The notes under the pieces were generated by a model, which saw nothing but the letters and a program-made list of their open reading frames with translations, was not told the origin of the DNA and made no database searches. From NCBI GenBank assembly GCA_018670825.1, contig JABHIW010000066.1, positions 1 to 64,000 of the forward strand: a stretch of DNA of 64,000 nt. Reading direction: 5' to 3'. The position numbers and the translations under genes were made by a program. The DNA is from Candidatus Scalindua sp. Lineage in GTDB: Bacteria; Planctomycetota; Brocadiia; Brocadiales; Scalinduaceae. Positions 28,282 to 37,744 of the stretch are shown here, piece by piece (position 1 is the stretch's first letter; every line of letters begins with the position of its first letter).

Positions 28282-28971
28282 ATGTACACAATAAAAAAAT
28301 TCTTAAAAAATATGGTTTCGACAAATTTATCTTTTAAAGAGAAACGTGAGCAAATGGTAAAAACGCAGTTAATAGCCAGAGATATCGTAGACAAAGAGGT
28401 ACTCCGTGCTATGGCAGAAGTCCCCAGGCATCAATTCCTGCCTGATGATATTTGGGACAGAGCTTACGATGATATGCCTCTACCAATTGAGGAGATGCAA
28501 ACTATTTCTCAACCCTACATAGTCGCATATATGATCCAGGCACTTTCGATTAAGAAGGGAGACCGGATCCTAGAAGTAGGCACAGGCTCCGGCTATCAAA
28601 CTGCACTACTTGCAGAAATACACGAGAAAGTTTATACTGTTGAAATCAGGGCACAACTGGCGCACAAGGCGCTGGCGAAGTTAGACGAATTAGGATACGG
28701 CGACAGAGTAAAACTTCATATTGCCGATGGTAGTGTAGGTTACGAAGAAGAAGCACCTTTTAATGGTATTATAGTAGCCGCAGCAACTTTTGACATACCT
28801 GAAGCACTTATTGAACAACTCGCAGAAAAAGGAAAGATTATAATACCGATTGGCGGTACTGACATACAAACTCTAGTCAGGGCTACGAAAGTAAAAGGAA
28901 AATTAATAGAGGAAGAACTCTTTAAATGTATGTTTGTTCCATTGGTAAGACAAGAGTTCGAAAACAATTAG
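28282..28971 (+). CDS. pcm: Protein-L-isoaspartate O-methyltransferase
   Basis: This enzyme repairs damaged proteins by methylating L-isoaspartyl residues with SAM. Visible landmarks are VPRHQFLP, the substrate loop TISQPYIVAYM, the SAM motif ILEVGTGSGYQTALLAE (residues 94-110), and the C-terminal VRQEF. The 229-aa length includes about ten extra N-terminal residues, and an ATG at 28312 is an alternative start. No strong Shine-Dalgarno is seen at either. Confidence 0.93.
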   Translation: MYTIKKFLKNMVSTNLSFKEKREQMVKTQLIARDIVDKEVLRAMAEVPRHQFLPDDIWDRAYDDMPLPIEEMQTISQPYIVAYMIQALSIKKGDRILEVGTGSGYQTALLAEIHEKVYTVEIRAQLAHKALAKLDELGYGDRVKLHIADGSVGYEEEAPFNGIIVAAATFDIPEALIEQLAEKGKIIIPIGGTDIQTLVRATKVKGKLIEEELFKCMFVPLVRQEFENN

Positions 28972-28979
28972 GTTTAGCA

Positions 28980-30116
28980 GTGAATATTCAACATCATATA
29001 CCTTCTTTATATATTCATATTCCATTTTGCATAAGCAAATGCATATATTGTGATTTTAACTCAATTGTAATGAAATCACAGGCAGTTGATGAATATTTAA
29101 AGGCTATCGAAAAGGAACTTCAATCGGCAACCGGAAAATATTCCTTCAAGACCGTTTTTATAGGTGGTGGCACACCTACTGTTTTAAACGAAAGACAACT
29201 AAGTAGGCTATTGAGCATGATCGCCAAACATGTCGATGTCCCCAATCTCGAAGAATATACAATTGAAGTAAATCCGGGCACATTAAGTAATGAGAAGGCT
29301 ATCATCATGAAAAACAGCCATGTTGACCGGATCAGTATTGGTATTCAATCCTTTAGCGACAGATATCTGAAACTTCTCGGACGAATCCATTCTGCGAACG
29401 AAGCAAAAGATGTTTTCTTTTACTTAAGAGAAAAAGAGTTCAAAAACATCAGCATTGATCTAATTTACGGTTATCCTGCTCAAACTTTAAACGAATGGAA
29501 GAGAGACTTACAAGAATGTTGTGAATTAGACCCGGAACACATCTCTGCTTATTGTCTCACGTATGAACAAGGAACACCAATTGTGAAGCTGACAGATTCC
29601 GGGACCCTAAACAAATTAAGCGAAGAAGAAGAGTTGAAGATGTATGAATTCACAAATGACTTTCTCTGTGATAATGATTATAATCATTACGAGATATCAA
29701 ATTTTGCAAAGCAGGGTAAAGAGTGTCGGCATAATACCGTCTACTGGGAAAACAGAGAATACGTTGGCGTAGGCGCCGGGGCATTCTCCTATGTTAATGG
29801 CGAGCGATACTGTAATATAAAAAATGTAAAAGAGTACGTTTCTTCTGTAAAATCAAAAAAGGAATTGATATGTTTTTCAGAAACGCTACCTCAAAAGAAA
29901 CGTGCTTCTGAAATACTCATTATGGCGTTGAGGATGACGTCCGGTATCTCAAGGAAGGAATTCATTCAAAGATCCGGTTTTGACTTAAACGAACTTTTTG
30001 AAAAACAATTAGATAATCTTACACAAGCAGGCTTAATAAACTTCGATGATGAAAGAGTTAAGTTAACAAGGAAAGGTCTGTCTATGGCAGACTCAGTAAT
30101 GATGGAATTTGTGTAA
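28980..30116 (+). CDS. hemW: Radical SAM heme chaperone HemW (coproporphyrinogen oxidase-like)
   Basis: This is a radical SAM protein of the HemN/HemW family. The cluster motif is C-x3-C-x2-C, seen as HIPFCISKCIYCDF near the N-terminus, followed by GGGTP and IGIQSF. The C-terminal HemN-like domain is present. The ORF is open back to an ATG at 28926 inside pcm. The GTG at 28980 starts 9 bp after the pcm stop and gives 378 aa, the normal HemW length, so it is preferred. The family inserts heme into target proteins. It is more likely HemW than HemN because it lacks the long N-terminal extension of HemN. Cytochrome-rich metabolism gives it an obvious use here. Confidence 0.85.
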   Translation: MNIQHHIPSLYIHIPFCISKCIYCDFNSIVMKSQAVDEYLKAIEKELQSATGKYSFKTVFIGGGTPTVLNERQLSRLLSMIAKHVDVPNLEEYTIEVNPGTLSNEKAIIMKNSHVDRISIGIQSFSDRYLKLLGRIHSANEAKDVFFYLREKEFKNISIDLIYGYPAQTLNEWKRDLQECCELDPEHISAYCLTYEQGTPIVKLTDSGTLNKLSEEEELKMYEFTNDFLCDNDYNHYEISNFAKQGKECRHNTVYWENREYVGVGAGAFSYVNGERYCNIKNVKEYVSSVKSKKELICFSETLPQKKRASEILIMALRMTSGISRKEFIQRSGFDLNELFEKQLDNLTQAGLINFDDERVKLTRKGLSMADSVMMEFV

Positions 30117-30140
30117 CAATTTTATTAAGGAGCTATTAAA

Positions 30141-30698
30141 TTGATTAACGCAATAGATTTAAGAAAAGGACTGGTTATAAAGATCGACGGAGAACTTTAT
30201 ACCGTATCAGGCTATAACCACGTTACGCCAGGTAAGGGCCGCGCGCATATGCAGGTAAGCATAAAAAGTTTAAAACAGGGCAATGTCGTACAAAAACGTT
30301 TCAGGCCATCAGATAAGGTGGAAGATATATTTGTGGATCGCAGAGACATGGAATATTTATATCAGGAAAGAGATAACTACTGCTTTATGGACACAGAAAA
30401 CTACGAACAGGTCTTTCTTTCAAAGGATGTCCTTGGAGACGCGATGTCATATATAGCGCCAAACTCCAAAGTATCGGTTTCTCTTTACAATAATAATGCC
30501 ATCGGAATAGAACTTCCCTCCTCTGTCATATTAAAAATTACAGAAACAGATCCAGGCACAAAAGGAGATACCGTAACAAATGTATTCAAACCGGCAACAA
30601 TGGAAACTGGCTATGTAACCAAAGTGCCACTTTTTGTAAATACCGGTGAAACGGTAAAAATTGATACACGTACTGGTGAATTCATGGGTCGAGCATAG
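30141..30698 (+). CDS. efp: Translation elongation factor P
   Basis: EF-P relieves ribosomes stalled at polyproline. The 185-aa protein has the three beta domains. The tip loop reads VTPGKGRAHMQ with K32 at the site that is modified in many bacteria, and the C-terminus has the family signature FVNTGETVKIDTRTGEFMGR. The start is a TTG at 30141 with AAGGAG eight bases upstream. It lies 24 bp after hemW. Confidence 0.95.
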   Translation: MINAIDLRKGLVIKIDGELYTVSGYNHVTPGKGRAHMQVSIKSLKQGNVVQKRFRPSDKVEDIFVDRRDMEYLYQERDNYCFMDTENYEQVFLSKDVLGDAMSYIAPNSKVSVSLYNNNAIGIELPSSVILKITETDPGTKGDTVTNVFKPATMETGYVTKVPLFVNTGETVKIDTRTGEFMGRA

Positions 30699-30705
30699 AA
30701 TAAAT

Positions 30706-30824
30706 AAGTGTGAAGTTTCTAAAGTGAACTAAAATACCTAAAGTCAAAAATTGTTTTTTCTCCACAACTTTAGATCACTTCAAACTTCCTGCCCGAACTG
30801 ATTGGCAAGCGGGTAGGCACTTGT
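30706..30824. repeat. Composite intergenic inverted repeat, REP-like family
   Basis: Imperfect inverted arms (30706-30724 and 30768-30787, based on AAGTGTGAAGT and AAGTTTGAAGT) are followed by a GC-rich segment at 30785-30822 (CTTCCTGCCCGAACTG...GCGGGTAGGCACTT). The second part is closely similar to 41609-41646. It fills most of the gap between efp and the polyprenyl synthase gene. Confidence 0.75.
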
Positions 30825-30832
30825 AAATTTTT

Positions 30833-31843
30833 ATGAAACTTAAGAAAATGCAAACAAACATAGAAGAATCTATAAAAATATATGGCAAAAAGATTGATGA
30901 CCTGCTCAAAGAGATCATCCCACCGGACAGAGATGATTATCTAAGCGAACCGATATGGCATCATCTGAGAACGGGAGGAAAACGCATAAGACCTGCTATA
31001 TGCCTGATTACGTGCAAGGAGCTGGGCGGTAATCCCGATGAAGCACTTCATTTTGCACTGGCTATAGAAATTTTACATAATATGTTTCTTCTGCACGATG
31101 ATATAGAAGATGAAGATACCATGAGACGTGACCAGCCAACCGTGTGGGTCAAATATGGTGTTGCCAATGCTATCAATGCCGGCGATTATCTACTGGCACG
31201 GGCATACCACTGTATTCTCATAAGTCCGATACCATCAGACAGAAAATTGAAGCTCTTAGAGATATTTACTCTGACATACGAAAAAACGGTGGAAGGTCAG
31301 GCACTGGATATTAATGCAAGAGGAGAGACGGATTATACTGTTGAAAAATATCTTGAACTGGTGAGGCTGAAAACGGGGTATTACCTCGCTTGTGGAATGG
31401 TCGGAGGTGCCGTAGTAGCATCGGGTAATAATATTGAGGGAACTATAGATAAGATCTGGGCGTTAGGTAAGTTGATGGGACCTGCCTTCCAGATAAAAGA
31501 CGATTTAATTGATTTAACGGTAGGCAAAGGACGCGGAGGAGTTATCGGCTCAGATATTAAAGAAGGGAAAGCTAGTTTCTTATACGCTTATACGTCAGAG
31601 TTAGCAAATGATAACGACAAGACAGCACTTATCGAGATAATGATGAAACAAAGGGAAGATACAACTGATGATAATGTACAATATGTTCTGGATATTTATA
31701 ATAGGTACGGTGCTATTGATCATGCACAAAAGTATGCCAATGATTTAATAAAACAGACTTATGATATAATCGATGAGATACCAACAACCAATAAAACGGT
31801 CTTTAAGGATATCGCCAACTTTATGTCTCAACGTATGACATAA
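30833..31843 (+). CDS. Polyprenyl diphosphate synthase
   Basis: A trans-isoprenyl diphosphate synthase that condenses isopentenyl diphosphate with allylic diphosphates. Both aspartate-rich motifs are present: FARM in LLHDDIEDEDTMRRDQPTVW (about residues 90-109) and SARM in QIKDDLIDL (about 221-229). The GGKRIRP substrate-binding motif is near residue 49. Length is 336 aa. Chain length (farnesyl, geranylgeranyl or longer) cannot be read from the motif alone. It may feed quinone or glycan-carrier synthesis. Confidence 0.92.
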   Translation: MKLKKMQTNIEESIKIYGKKIDDLLKEIIPPDRDDYLSEPIWHHLRTGGKRIRPAICLITCKELGGNPDEALHFALAIEILHNMFLLHDDIEDEDTMRRDQPTVWVKYGVANAINAGDYLLARAYHCILISPIPSDRKLKLLEIFTLTYEKTVEGQALDINARGETDYTVEKYLELVRLKTGYYLACGMVGGAVVASGNNIEGTIDKIWALGKLMGPAFQIKDDLIDLTVGKGRGGVIGSDIKEGKASFLYAYTSELANDNDKTALIEIMMKQREDTTDDNVQYVLDIYNRYGAIDHAQKYANDLIKQTYDIIDEIPTTNKTVFKDIANFMSQRMT

Positions 31844-31889
31844 GAGCTAATAGAGATTCATTAATAATTTTTTTAACAAAGGAAAGTAT

Positions 31890-32624
31890 ATGAAAAACAT
31901 CAGTAAATTTACTAGTTACAATCCAATTATTTGCCTCATACTGGCAGCATTCTTAATATATGGATGCGGAAAAGAAGAAGTACCGCAAGTGGCTGCTGTT
32001 CAGGAAACGGTAAAAGTTACAGAAAAAGTCGAGAAAAAAATTGTCGCCAAGCTTCCGAATCTGGGTCAAAACGCGGAAGATTATTATACTTTCGGTATTA
32101 AAGCAATAAAAGAAGGAAACTTTACTATGGCAGTTCAGGCATGGGAAAAAGCGATAGAAATTGATCCAACTATGGTAAAAGTATATAATTATCTGGGACG
32201 AGCCTACTATACACAGGGCATGATAGAAGGGGCAATCGATGCTTATAAGAAGGCAGTCGAGCTCGATTCTGCAAACCCGAAAAGTTATATAAACCTTGGA
32301 ATTGCTTATAGGTACGACGAAGAATATGAATTGGCAATAGAAGAGCTCAACAAGGCAATCGAATTAAATCCTCTTTCCGCACTTGCGTACGATGAGATAG
32401 GTATGTCCTTGATGAAATTAGAAAAACACGACGACGCTATTGCCGCGCTTAAGAATGCGGCAGCTATTGATCCGGAATTCCCACAACCACATAATCATCT
32501 TGGGGTCATTTACCTGATGCAGGGAAAGTCAAAAGATGCCGATACCGAATTTAAAAAGTTCGAGGAATTAATGAAAGAAAAAAATGCGAAACAGGCAAAA
32601 ATAATGGGTGGATCATCACATTAA
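31890..32624 (+). CDS. TPR-repeat lipoprotein
   Basis: A 244-aa protein with a lipoprotein signal (ILAAFLIYGCGKEE), a charged linker, and four to five TPRs from residue 63 on (YYTFGIKAIKEGNFTMAV and later units). AAAGGAAAG precedes the ATG. It is followed by another TPR protein on the same strand. The two may be paired envelope scaffolds; no partner is identified. Confidence 0.85.
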   Translation: MKNISKFTSYNPIICLILAAFLIYGCGKEEVPQVAAVQETVKVTEKVEKKIVAKLPNLGQNAEDYYTFGIKAIKEGNFTMAVQAWEKAIEIDPTMVKVYNYLGRAYYTQGMIEGAIDAYKKAVELDSANPKSYINLGIAYRYDEEYELAIEELNKAIELNPLSALAYDEIGMSLMKLEKHDDAIAALKNAAAIDPEFPQPHNHLGVIYLMQGKSKDADTEFKKFEELMKEKNAKQAKIMGGSSH

Positions 32625-32646
32625 AAGGTCTGAATATTCAATTTGC

Positions 32647-32678
32647 CGGTAAGGATAATTCATGAATTGTCCCTACCG
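32647..32678. repeat. Degenerate copy of the GGGGCAATT palindrome
   Basis: Arms CGGTAAGGATAATT (32647-32660) and AATTGTCCCTACCG (32665-32678) around the loop CATG form an imperfect version of the palindrome seen intact at 33799-33826, 36947-36970 and 37745-37782. Confidence 0.6.
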
Positions 32679-32723
32679 TTATAAATTTTTACTAACAATA
32701 AGATAATAACAGGAAACTAATCT

Positions 32724-33659
32724 ATGAAAAAATATTTATCAATCACTTGCCTGGCTCTGACAATTGCATGCATTACCTTCACTACCGGTTATGCACATGA
32801 GGGAACAGAACTCTCAACAAAAGACCTTGCAAGCCAGATTGGAAAAACAGAAACAGAACTAAAGGAAATAGACAAGAAAATTATTGCATACAATGAAACA
32901 GTCAAGTCCAACCCAGACGATGCAGACGCGCATTTTAATCTCGGTAAGCTGTATGAACAAAAGATGAAATTCAATGATGCAATATCAGAGTACCAGAAAA
33001 CAGTTCAGCTAAAACCGAATTTCATTAAGGCACGCGTTAACCTCTCCCTTGTCTATACCGAACGTAATATGTATGAAGAAAGTGTCGGTGAACTGATACA
33101 AGCATTGAAGATAGACCCTGAAAACGTGGATGCACATAAATATCTAGGGCGCTCCTATTATAAAACCGGTTTGCTGAATGAAGCACTTGAAGAATTCAAC
33201 AAAGCCCTGGAGTTTGAGAAAAAGGATCCGGAAATTCACTGCTACCTTGAAAGCGTTTATTTTAGCATGGGACGGCTGGATGATGCAGTCGCTGAACTTA
33301 AAAAAGCAATTGAAATCGATCCACAATTTAAGACAGCACACCTTAATCTCGGCTTTGTCTACTATGAACAGGGCAAACTTGACATGGCAATGGAGGAATA
33401 TGAACTTGCGATTGGTATCGATCCAAAATTCGCAGACGCATACAGTAATATGGGCCTGGTTTATTGTGAGAAAGAGATGTTTGATGATGCCATTACCATA
33501 CTCAAAAAAGCCATAGAAATAAATCCTACGTTACCTGACGCACACAATAATCTGGGTTTTGCATATTGGAAGAAAGGCCTTAAAGACGAAAACAAAGAGC
33601 TTAAAGATAAAGCCATGCGTGAGGTCACTATATATAAAGGTTTGATAGGGGCACAATAG
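32724..33659 (+). CDS. Exported TPR-repeat protein
   Basis: A 311-aa protein with a signal peptide (residues 1-24, ending GYAHEG) and about six TPRs from residue 60 on, after a short coiled-coil-prone stretch (SQIGKTETELKEIDKK). It lies 99 bp after the TPR lipoprotein, with a degenerate palindrome between. Probably a periplasmic interaction scaffold. The next gene, on the same strand, is the AsmA-like protein, across a full repetitive element. Confidence 0.83.
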   Translation: MKKYLSITCLALTIACITFTTGYAHEGTELSTKDLASQIGKTETELKEIDKKIIAYNETVKSNPDDADAHFNLGKLYEQKMKFNDAISEYQKTVQLKPNFIKARVNLSLVYTERNMYEESVGELIQALKIDPENVDAHKYLGRSYYKTGLLNEALEEFNKALEFEKKDPEIHCYLESVYFSMGRLDDAVAELKKAIEIDPQFKTAHLNLGFVYYEQGKLDMAMEEYELAIGIDPKFADAYSNMGLVYCEKEMFDDAITILKKAIEINPTLPDAHNNLGFAYWKKGLKDENKELKDKAMREVTIYKGLIGAQ

Positions 33660-33721
33660 TCATTTAATGAAAGTTTTTGATCACTTTTTGGTAAAATTCT
33701 CTTTTTACAATTTTGATTTTT

Positions 33722-33826
33722 AGTGTAGGGATATGTTTTACCGTTTCCCACAAACAAGGGTTTGATAAATCAAACCGCTACATTAATTCCATCCAAACGT
33801 AGGGGCAATTCTTAAATTGCCCCTAC
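33722..33826 (+). repeat. 105-bp palindromic element, copy A
   Basis: The element runs from AGTGTAG to CCCTAC and holds two palindromes: GGTTTGAT/ATCAAACC (33759-33776), and GTAGGGGCAATT/AATTGCCCCTAC (33799-33826, loop CTTA). A closely similar copy in inverted orientation lies at 36945-37048, so the AsmA-like gene is bracketed by the pair. It looks like a small non-autonomous or REP-type repeat. Confidence 0.85.
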
Positions 33827-33845
33827 TTCAGCACAAAGGCTACTT

Positions 33846-36800
33846 ATGCGAAAGCTTTCGGTCAAAATAGCCATTATACTTTTTGCTATCGTTCTCACCA
33901 TAATAGCGACCATATCCACCCTTCTCTTTCTCATAAACAGTGGAAAACTAACACACTTTATTGAGCAGAAGATCAAAACAGATACAAATTTCGATATCAA
34001 GATTAAAGATATCCATCTGGACATTTTTTCCGACCTTCAGTTAAAGCAAATCAGGGTAAAAGGTTTTAGTGGTCAGGAACAATACACACTTGGATGTAAC
34101 ACCATTACTATTCGTTATAATCCCTTTGATCTTCTGAAAAGAAAGATAAAAGGAGTAGACCTTTCTGATGTTCAAATCATTCTGGATGCAGAAAAGGGAA
34201 AAACAAACAGCTCCCCTACCTCAGATGATCACGAAATTTCCTCCATCAACATAAAAGATTTTTACCCTGAGCACCTCATCATTGAAGAGTTCTCCATTAA
34301 TAACACAGAGGTAAAGATTACGACAGGTGATTATCTCTTTACATTATCGGAAACGGATCTTCAGATTAAAGGAATTCAATCGACAAAGCCTTTTGATATT
34401 TCTATACACGGAGATTTTTCACTTTCAAATATCAGGAATACTACTCAATCAAACCTGACTGGAAAAATTGACATAAACACAAAATACAATCTGCCGGATG
34501 ACGAGCTATCAATCCTGGACGGCTCTTACTTTTTCGTAAACAATTTAGAAAAATTTTCTATTAATGGCAAAGCATGTTCTATTTTCTCCTCACCTGAAAT
34601 AAACTGCAATATAAGTGCGCATGATCTACCGGTTAATAACGTCCCTGATTTGTTGAACAATTTTCAAATCCCGGCTTTACCATCTCTGACTTTAGGAGGA
34701 ACTGGTGACTTTAATCTATCTGTCCGGGGGATCCTTAAAAAATTAAAAGTAAGTTCAAAGAGCTTGATACATAACCTGAATTTGAAAACTGAAAAAATAA
34801 CCTTTCAGGCAAATGTGGTGGAGATGCCAATAGAGGCGACCTTGACCCTTTTCAATCCGGAAGGTATACTCCATGCTAAGGGTAAAGTCACTATACATCA
34901 GGGTCATCTCCAGGCAGCGAATGGGCAAATAACCTCACTCGAAATTCCAACAGAATTTACCGTACGTTATCCGGCTCAAATAACATTATCCTCAGGACTT
35001 ATTCATGGGGAATTACACTATGGCAGCATCCACTTCCCGATCAATAAACTTATTTCAAGCACTAAGACAAATATAGACCTGAAGCAAACGGGAAAAATAC
35101 TGTTCTGGACACAAATCGATACAAAATTTTCAGGTCCCGCAAACATTGTCGGTAATATTGATATGAAAGAAAATGTGATCAGAGACATCACTCTTAAAAC
35201 TCACGACATAAGCGGCAAAGACCTCTCAAAAGCGTTGAAGTCAATTATTCCCGAAAATTATAAAGATTGGTCACTAGATGGTAATATTTCAATAAACACC
35301 ACCATCAAAACCATTATAGACAATGATGATAAGCATAAATCTCAGAATATGACAACCGTAACCGACCTATCCCTTTCTCAACTTAAATTCGCTTCACCCG
35401 ACTATGATCATTTTGCAGAAGGAATAAACGGCCACATTAAAATAAATATAAATACCGATAGTGATATTCAAAAATTCTCTTTTTCTACTAAAGGCACTAT
35501 AGAACCGTTCCTTATCCAACTCGGAGTGTTTACTACAGACATGAGAAGCAGAAAAACATATATTTCCCTCAACAGTAATTATGACAACTACAAAAAAAAG
35601 CTAACCGGAATAAAAGGTGATTTTTCCTGTGATGATTTAGGAACTCTGACCGTGGTGGGAGATATCCTGAGCATAACCGATAATCCCCAAATTGATATGA
35701 ACATAGAGATGAAAAAGTTTGACAATGCCGTCTTCTTTGAAACCTTCGTAAAAGACACCATACAATATTCTAATCCTGTCTTATTCGATACCCGTATTGA
35801 AGGAGAATCAAATTCGCTCCTTTCCATTAAGGGGCTTGAAAATGACCTGGCTATAAATGGACATATCAATATAAACGATTTAAGCCTTATATACGGAGAT
35901 ACTACTATTGAAGATGCCAGTGTTGATCTTCCCATTTCCATAATATATCCCCGATCCGGCACGTTAATACGAAAACAGGATATTCCCGATTCACAATACG
36001 GGACTGTTCAATTAAAAAAGCTCTCTTACGGTCCACTAAAAATAGAGGATATCCGGATCAGTCCCATAATTATTTCAAATAATTTTTTTATTAAGGGGCC
36101 TTTTAAGATTCCGGTTTTTGACGGTACGATAGACATCAGGAATGTATCCGTGGAAAATGCGATAAACAGTGATAGAAAAATTAAACTTGAATTCCAGCTT
36201 AACAATATCAACCTAAAGAAAATAACAACTACGTATAAACTCACACCCTTTGAAGGGACCTTAAGCAGCTCTATTATGTCTTTCTATCAGCAGGGAGAGA
36301 AGCTCTATTCAGATGATGAGATAAACATCAAGCTCTTCGGAGGAAGCATTACCGTAAGAGATCTAACGTTAAACAACTTTCTGAAGTCCATGAGGGAAAT
36401 AGGATTTTCGGCGGAAGTTAACCACCTGGACTTAGGGCAAATGTCCAATACCTATCGCGAGTGGGGAAATATTACCGGTATCATAAATGGACACATAAAG
36501 GATTTCAAATTAGTCACCAGAGAACCTTCCAGCTTTGAGATTGAAATAAAAACAGAACATTATCCGAAAATCAAACAAACCGTCAGTGCAAAATTCATTA
36601 AGAATTTTGTTCCCGGTGTTGGAAATGTGTTGGACAAAGTCGGTTTTACAAACTATAAATACGAAATAATGGGACTGCATGCCCTTCTGGAAAATGACTA
36701 TATTAAATTGCAAGGTGCAGTCAGAAAAGGAGGAAAAGAGCTTTTTATGAAAGGTGCCGGGCTGAAAAAACTCGACATTGTCTTTCCCAATATCGACAGG

Positions 36801-36884
36801 AGAGTACCATTCAAAACATTCATGAACTCTTTCAAGGGGATCTTGGACTCAGATTTTGATGACACGAAGTTACAGTTTAAATAA
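33846..36884 (+). CDS. AsmA-like / YdbH-type envelope protein
   Basis: A 1012-aa protein with one N-terminal membrane helix (residues 5-27) and a very long beta-rich body, ending with conserved YdbH/DUF748-like C-terminal motifs (FGGSITVRDLTL, then NGHIKDF). Members of the AsmA group form inner-to-outer-membrane bridges for phospholipid traffic. E. coli YdbH works with the small lipoprotein YnbE and is modulated by YdbL. The next gene encodes a probable YnbE-YdbL fusion, which strongly supports the YdbH assignment. GC and codon use look like the neighbours. No clear Shine-Dalgarno precedes the ATG. Confidence 0.78.
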   Translation: MRKLSVKIAIILFAIVLTIIATISTLLFLINSGKLTHFIEQKIKTDTNFDIKIKDIHLDIFSDLQLKQIRVKGFSGQEQYTLGCNTITIRYNPFDLLKRKIKGVDLSDVQIILDAEKGKTNSSPTSDDHEISSINIKDFYPEHLIIEEFSINNTEVKITTGDYLFTLSETDLQIKGIQSTKPFDISIHGDFSLSNIRNTTQSNLTGKIDINTKYNLPDDELSILDGSYFFVNNLEKFSINGKACSIFSSPEINCNISAHDLPVNNVPDLLNNFQIPALPSLTLGGTGDFNLSVRGILKKLKVSSKSLIHNLNLKTEKITFQANVVEMPIEATLTLFNPEGILHAKGKVTIHQGHLQAANGQITSLEIPTEFTVRYPAQITLSSGLIHGELHYGSIHFPINKLISSTKTNIDLKQTGKILFWTQIDTKFSGPANIVGNIDMKENVIRDITLKTHDISGKDLSKALKSIIPENYKDWSLDGNISINTTIKTIIDNDDKHKSQNMTTVTDLSLSQLKFASPDYDHFAEGINGHIKININTDSDIQKFSFSTKGTIEPFLIQLGVFTTDMRSRKTYISLNSNYDNYKKKLTGIKGDFSCDDLGTLTVVGDILSITDNPQIDMNIEMKKFDNAVFFETFVKDTIQYSNPVLFDTRIEGESNSLLSIKGLENDLAINGHININDLSLIYGDTTIEDASVDLPISIIYPRSGTLIRKQDIPDSQYGTVQLKKLSYGPLKIEDIRISPIIISNNFFIKGPFKIPVFDGTIDIRNVSVENAINSDRKIKLEFQLNNINLKKITTTYKLTPFEGTLSSSIMSFYQQGEKLYSDDEINIKLFGGSITVRDLTLNNFLKSMREIGFSAEVNHLDLGQMSNTYREWGNITGIINGHIKDFKLVTREPSSFEIEIKTEHYPKIKQTVSAKFIKNFVPGVGNVLDKVGFTNYKYEIMGLHALLENDYIKLQGAVRKGGKELFMKGAGLKKLDIVFPNIDRRVPFKTFMNSFKGILDSDFDDTKLQFK

Positions 36885-36944
36885 AGAGCAACAAAAAATT
36901 TACCCGGTAAATAAATTTATGAAAAAACTAATTAATAGGGTTTT

Positions 36945-37048
36945 GCAGGGGCAATTCATGAATTGCCCCTACAAATGGAGGTACTTAATGTAGTGGTTTG
37001 ATTTATCAAACCATGTTTGTGAGGCACGATAAATCGTGCTGCTACACT
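36945..37048 (-). repeat. 105-bp palindromic element, copy B (inverted)
   Basis: Read on the minus strand this segment matches copy A (33722-33826) almost throughout, with one short divergent patch near its start. It contains AGGGGCAATT/AATTGCCCCT (36947-36970), GGTTTGAT/ATCAAACC (36995-37012), and an extra hairpin GCACGAT/ATCGTGC (37024-37039). It closes the inverted-repeat bracket round the AsmA-like gene. Confidence 0.85.
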
Positions 37049-37091
37049 AGGGAATAAAGTCCAAATTCATACATAATTATATCATAAACTA

Positions 37092-37115
37092 GTCTGTGAG
37101 AATACTCTCACAGAC
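37092..37115 (+). promoter_or_regulatory. Hairpin just upstream of the YnbE-YdbL-like ribosome-binding site
   Basis: Perfect 10-bp arms, GTCTGTGAGA and TCTCACAGAC, around the loop ATAC end six bases before the AAAGGAG of the next gene. The position suggests a role in mRNA stability or translation, or an operator. This is inference from the sequence alone. Confidence 0.55.
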
Positions 37116-37135
37116 AGATTGAAAGGAGCAACTCT

Positions 37136-37741
37136 ATGAAAAAACAAATGGTAAAATATCTTGCGCTTCCGCTATTGGCATTCTTTATTATTAGCTGTGC
37201 TGTGATTACGGTTAACGTCTACTTCCCAACTGAAGCGGTTGAAGATGCTGCCGGAAAAATTATTGATGAAATTCAAGGTGAAGATGATCCACAAAATAAG
37301 ACAGGCAATGGTGACAAACAAAGCTTTTTTCAAAGGAGTGTTCCTTTTAGTATTTTTGGAGGTTCCACGGTTTATGCAGATGATATAGACATTGACCTGA
37401 CAACTCCAGCCATCCGAAAATTGATAGACGCCATGAAAGCACGTAATTCAGCAATCATGCAGTTTAAGAACAAAGGCGCTATTGGTGAAACTAATAACGG
37501 TATTCTTGCAGTTCGAAATATGGATGGTCTAGCCGGAGAAGAGATCAGAACGGTTAAACGTTTGCTGAGAGCGGAAAATAACGACCGTGAAATGCTCTAT
37601 AAGGAATTGGCAGCAGCAAATAAAATTGATCCGGCAGATATAGACAAAGTAAAAGCTATCTTCGCAGATACCCTTAAATCAAAAGCAAAACCCGGCCACT
37701 GGCATCATGATGAAAAGGGAAATTGGACGCAGAAAAAATAA
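37136..37741 (+). CDS. YdbL-like (DUF1318) lipoprotein with YnbE-like N-terminus
   Basis: A 201-aa lipoprotein with C21 in FFIISCAVITV. Right after the lipid anchor comes a short beta-prone stretch, VITVNVYFPTEAVEDAA, like the small protein YnbE. After a low-complexity linker, residues 84-201 match YdbL/DUF1318: IRKLIDAMKARNSAI, GAIGETNNG, then the terminal KPGHWHHDEKGNWTQK. In E. coli these are separate proteins acting with YdbH. Here they appear fused, directly after the YdbH-type gene. AAAGGAG gives a strong ribosome-binding site. Confidence 0.78.
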   Translation: MKKQMVKYLALPLLAFFIISCAVITVNVYFPTEAVEDAAGKIIDEIQGEDDPQNKTGNGDKQSFFQRSVPFSIFGGSTVYADDIDIDLTTPAIRKLIDAMKARNSAIMQFKNKGAIGETNNGILAVRNMDGLAGEEIRTVKRLLRAENNDREMLYKELAAANKIDPADIDKVKAIFADTLKSKAKPGHWHHDEKGNWTQKK

Positions 37742-37744
37742 CCT

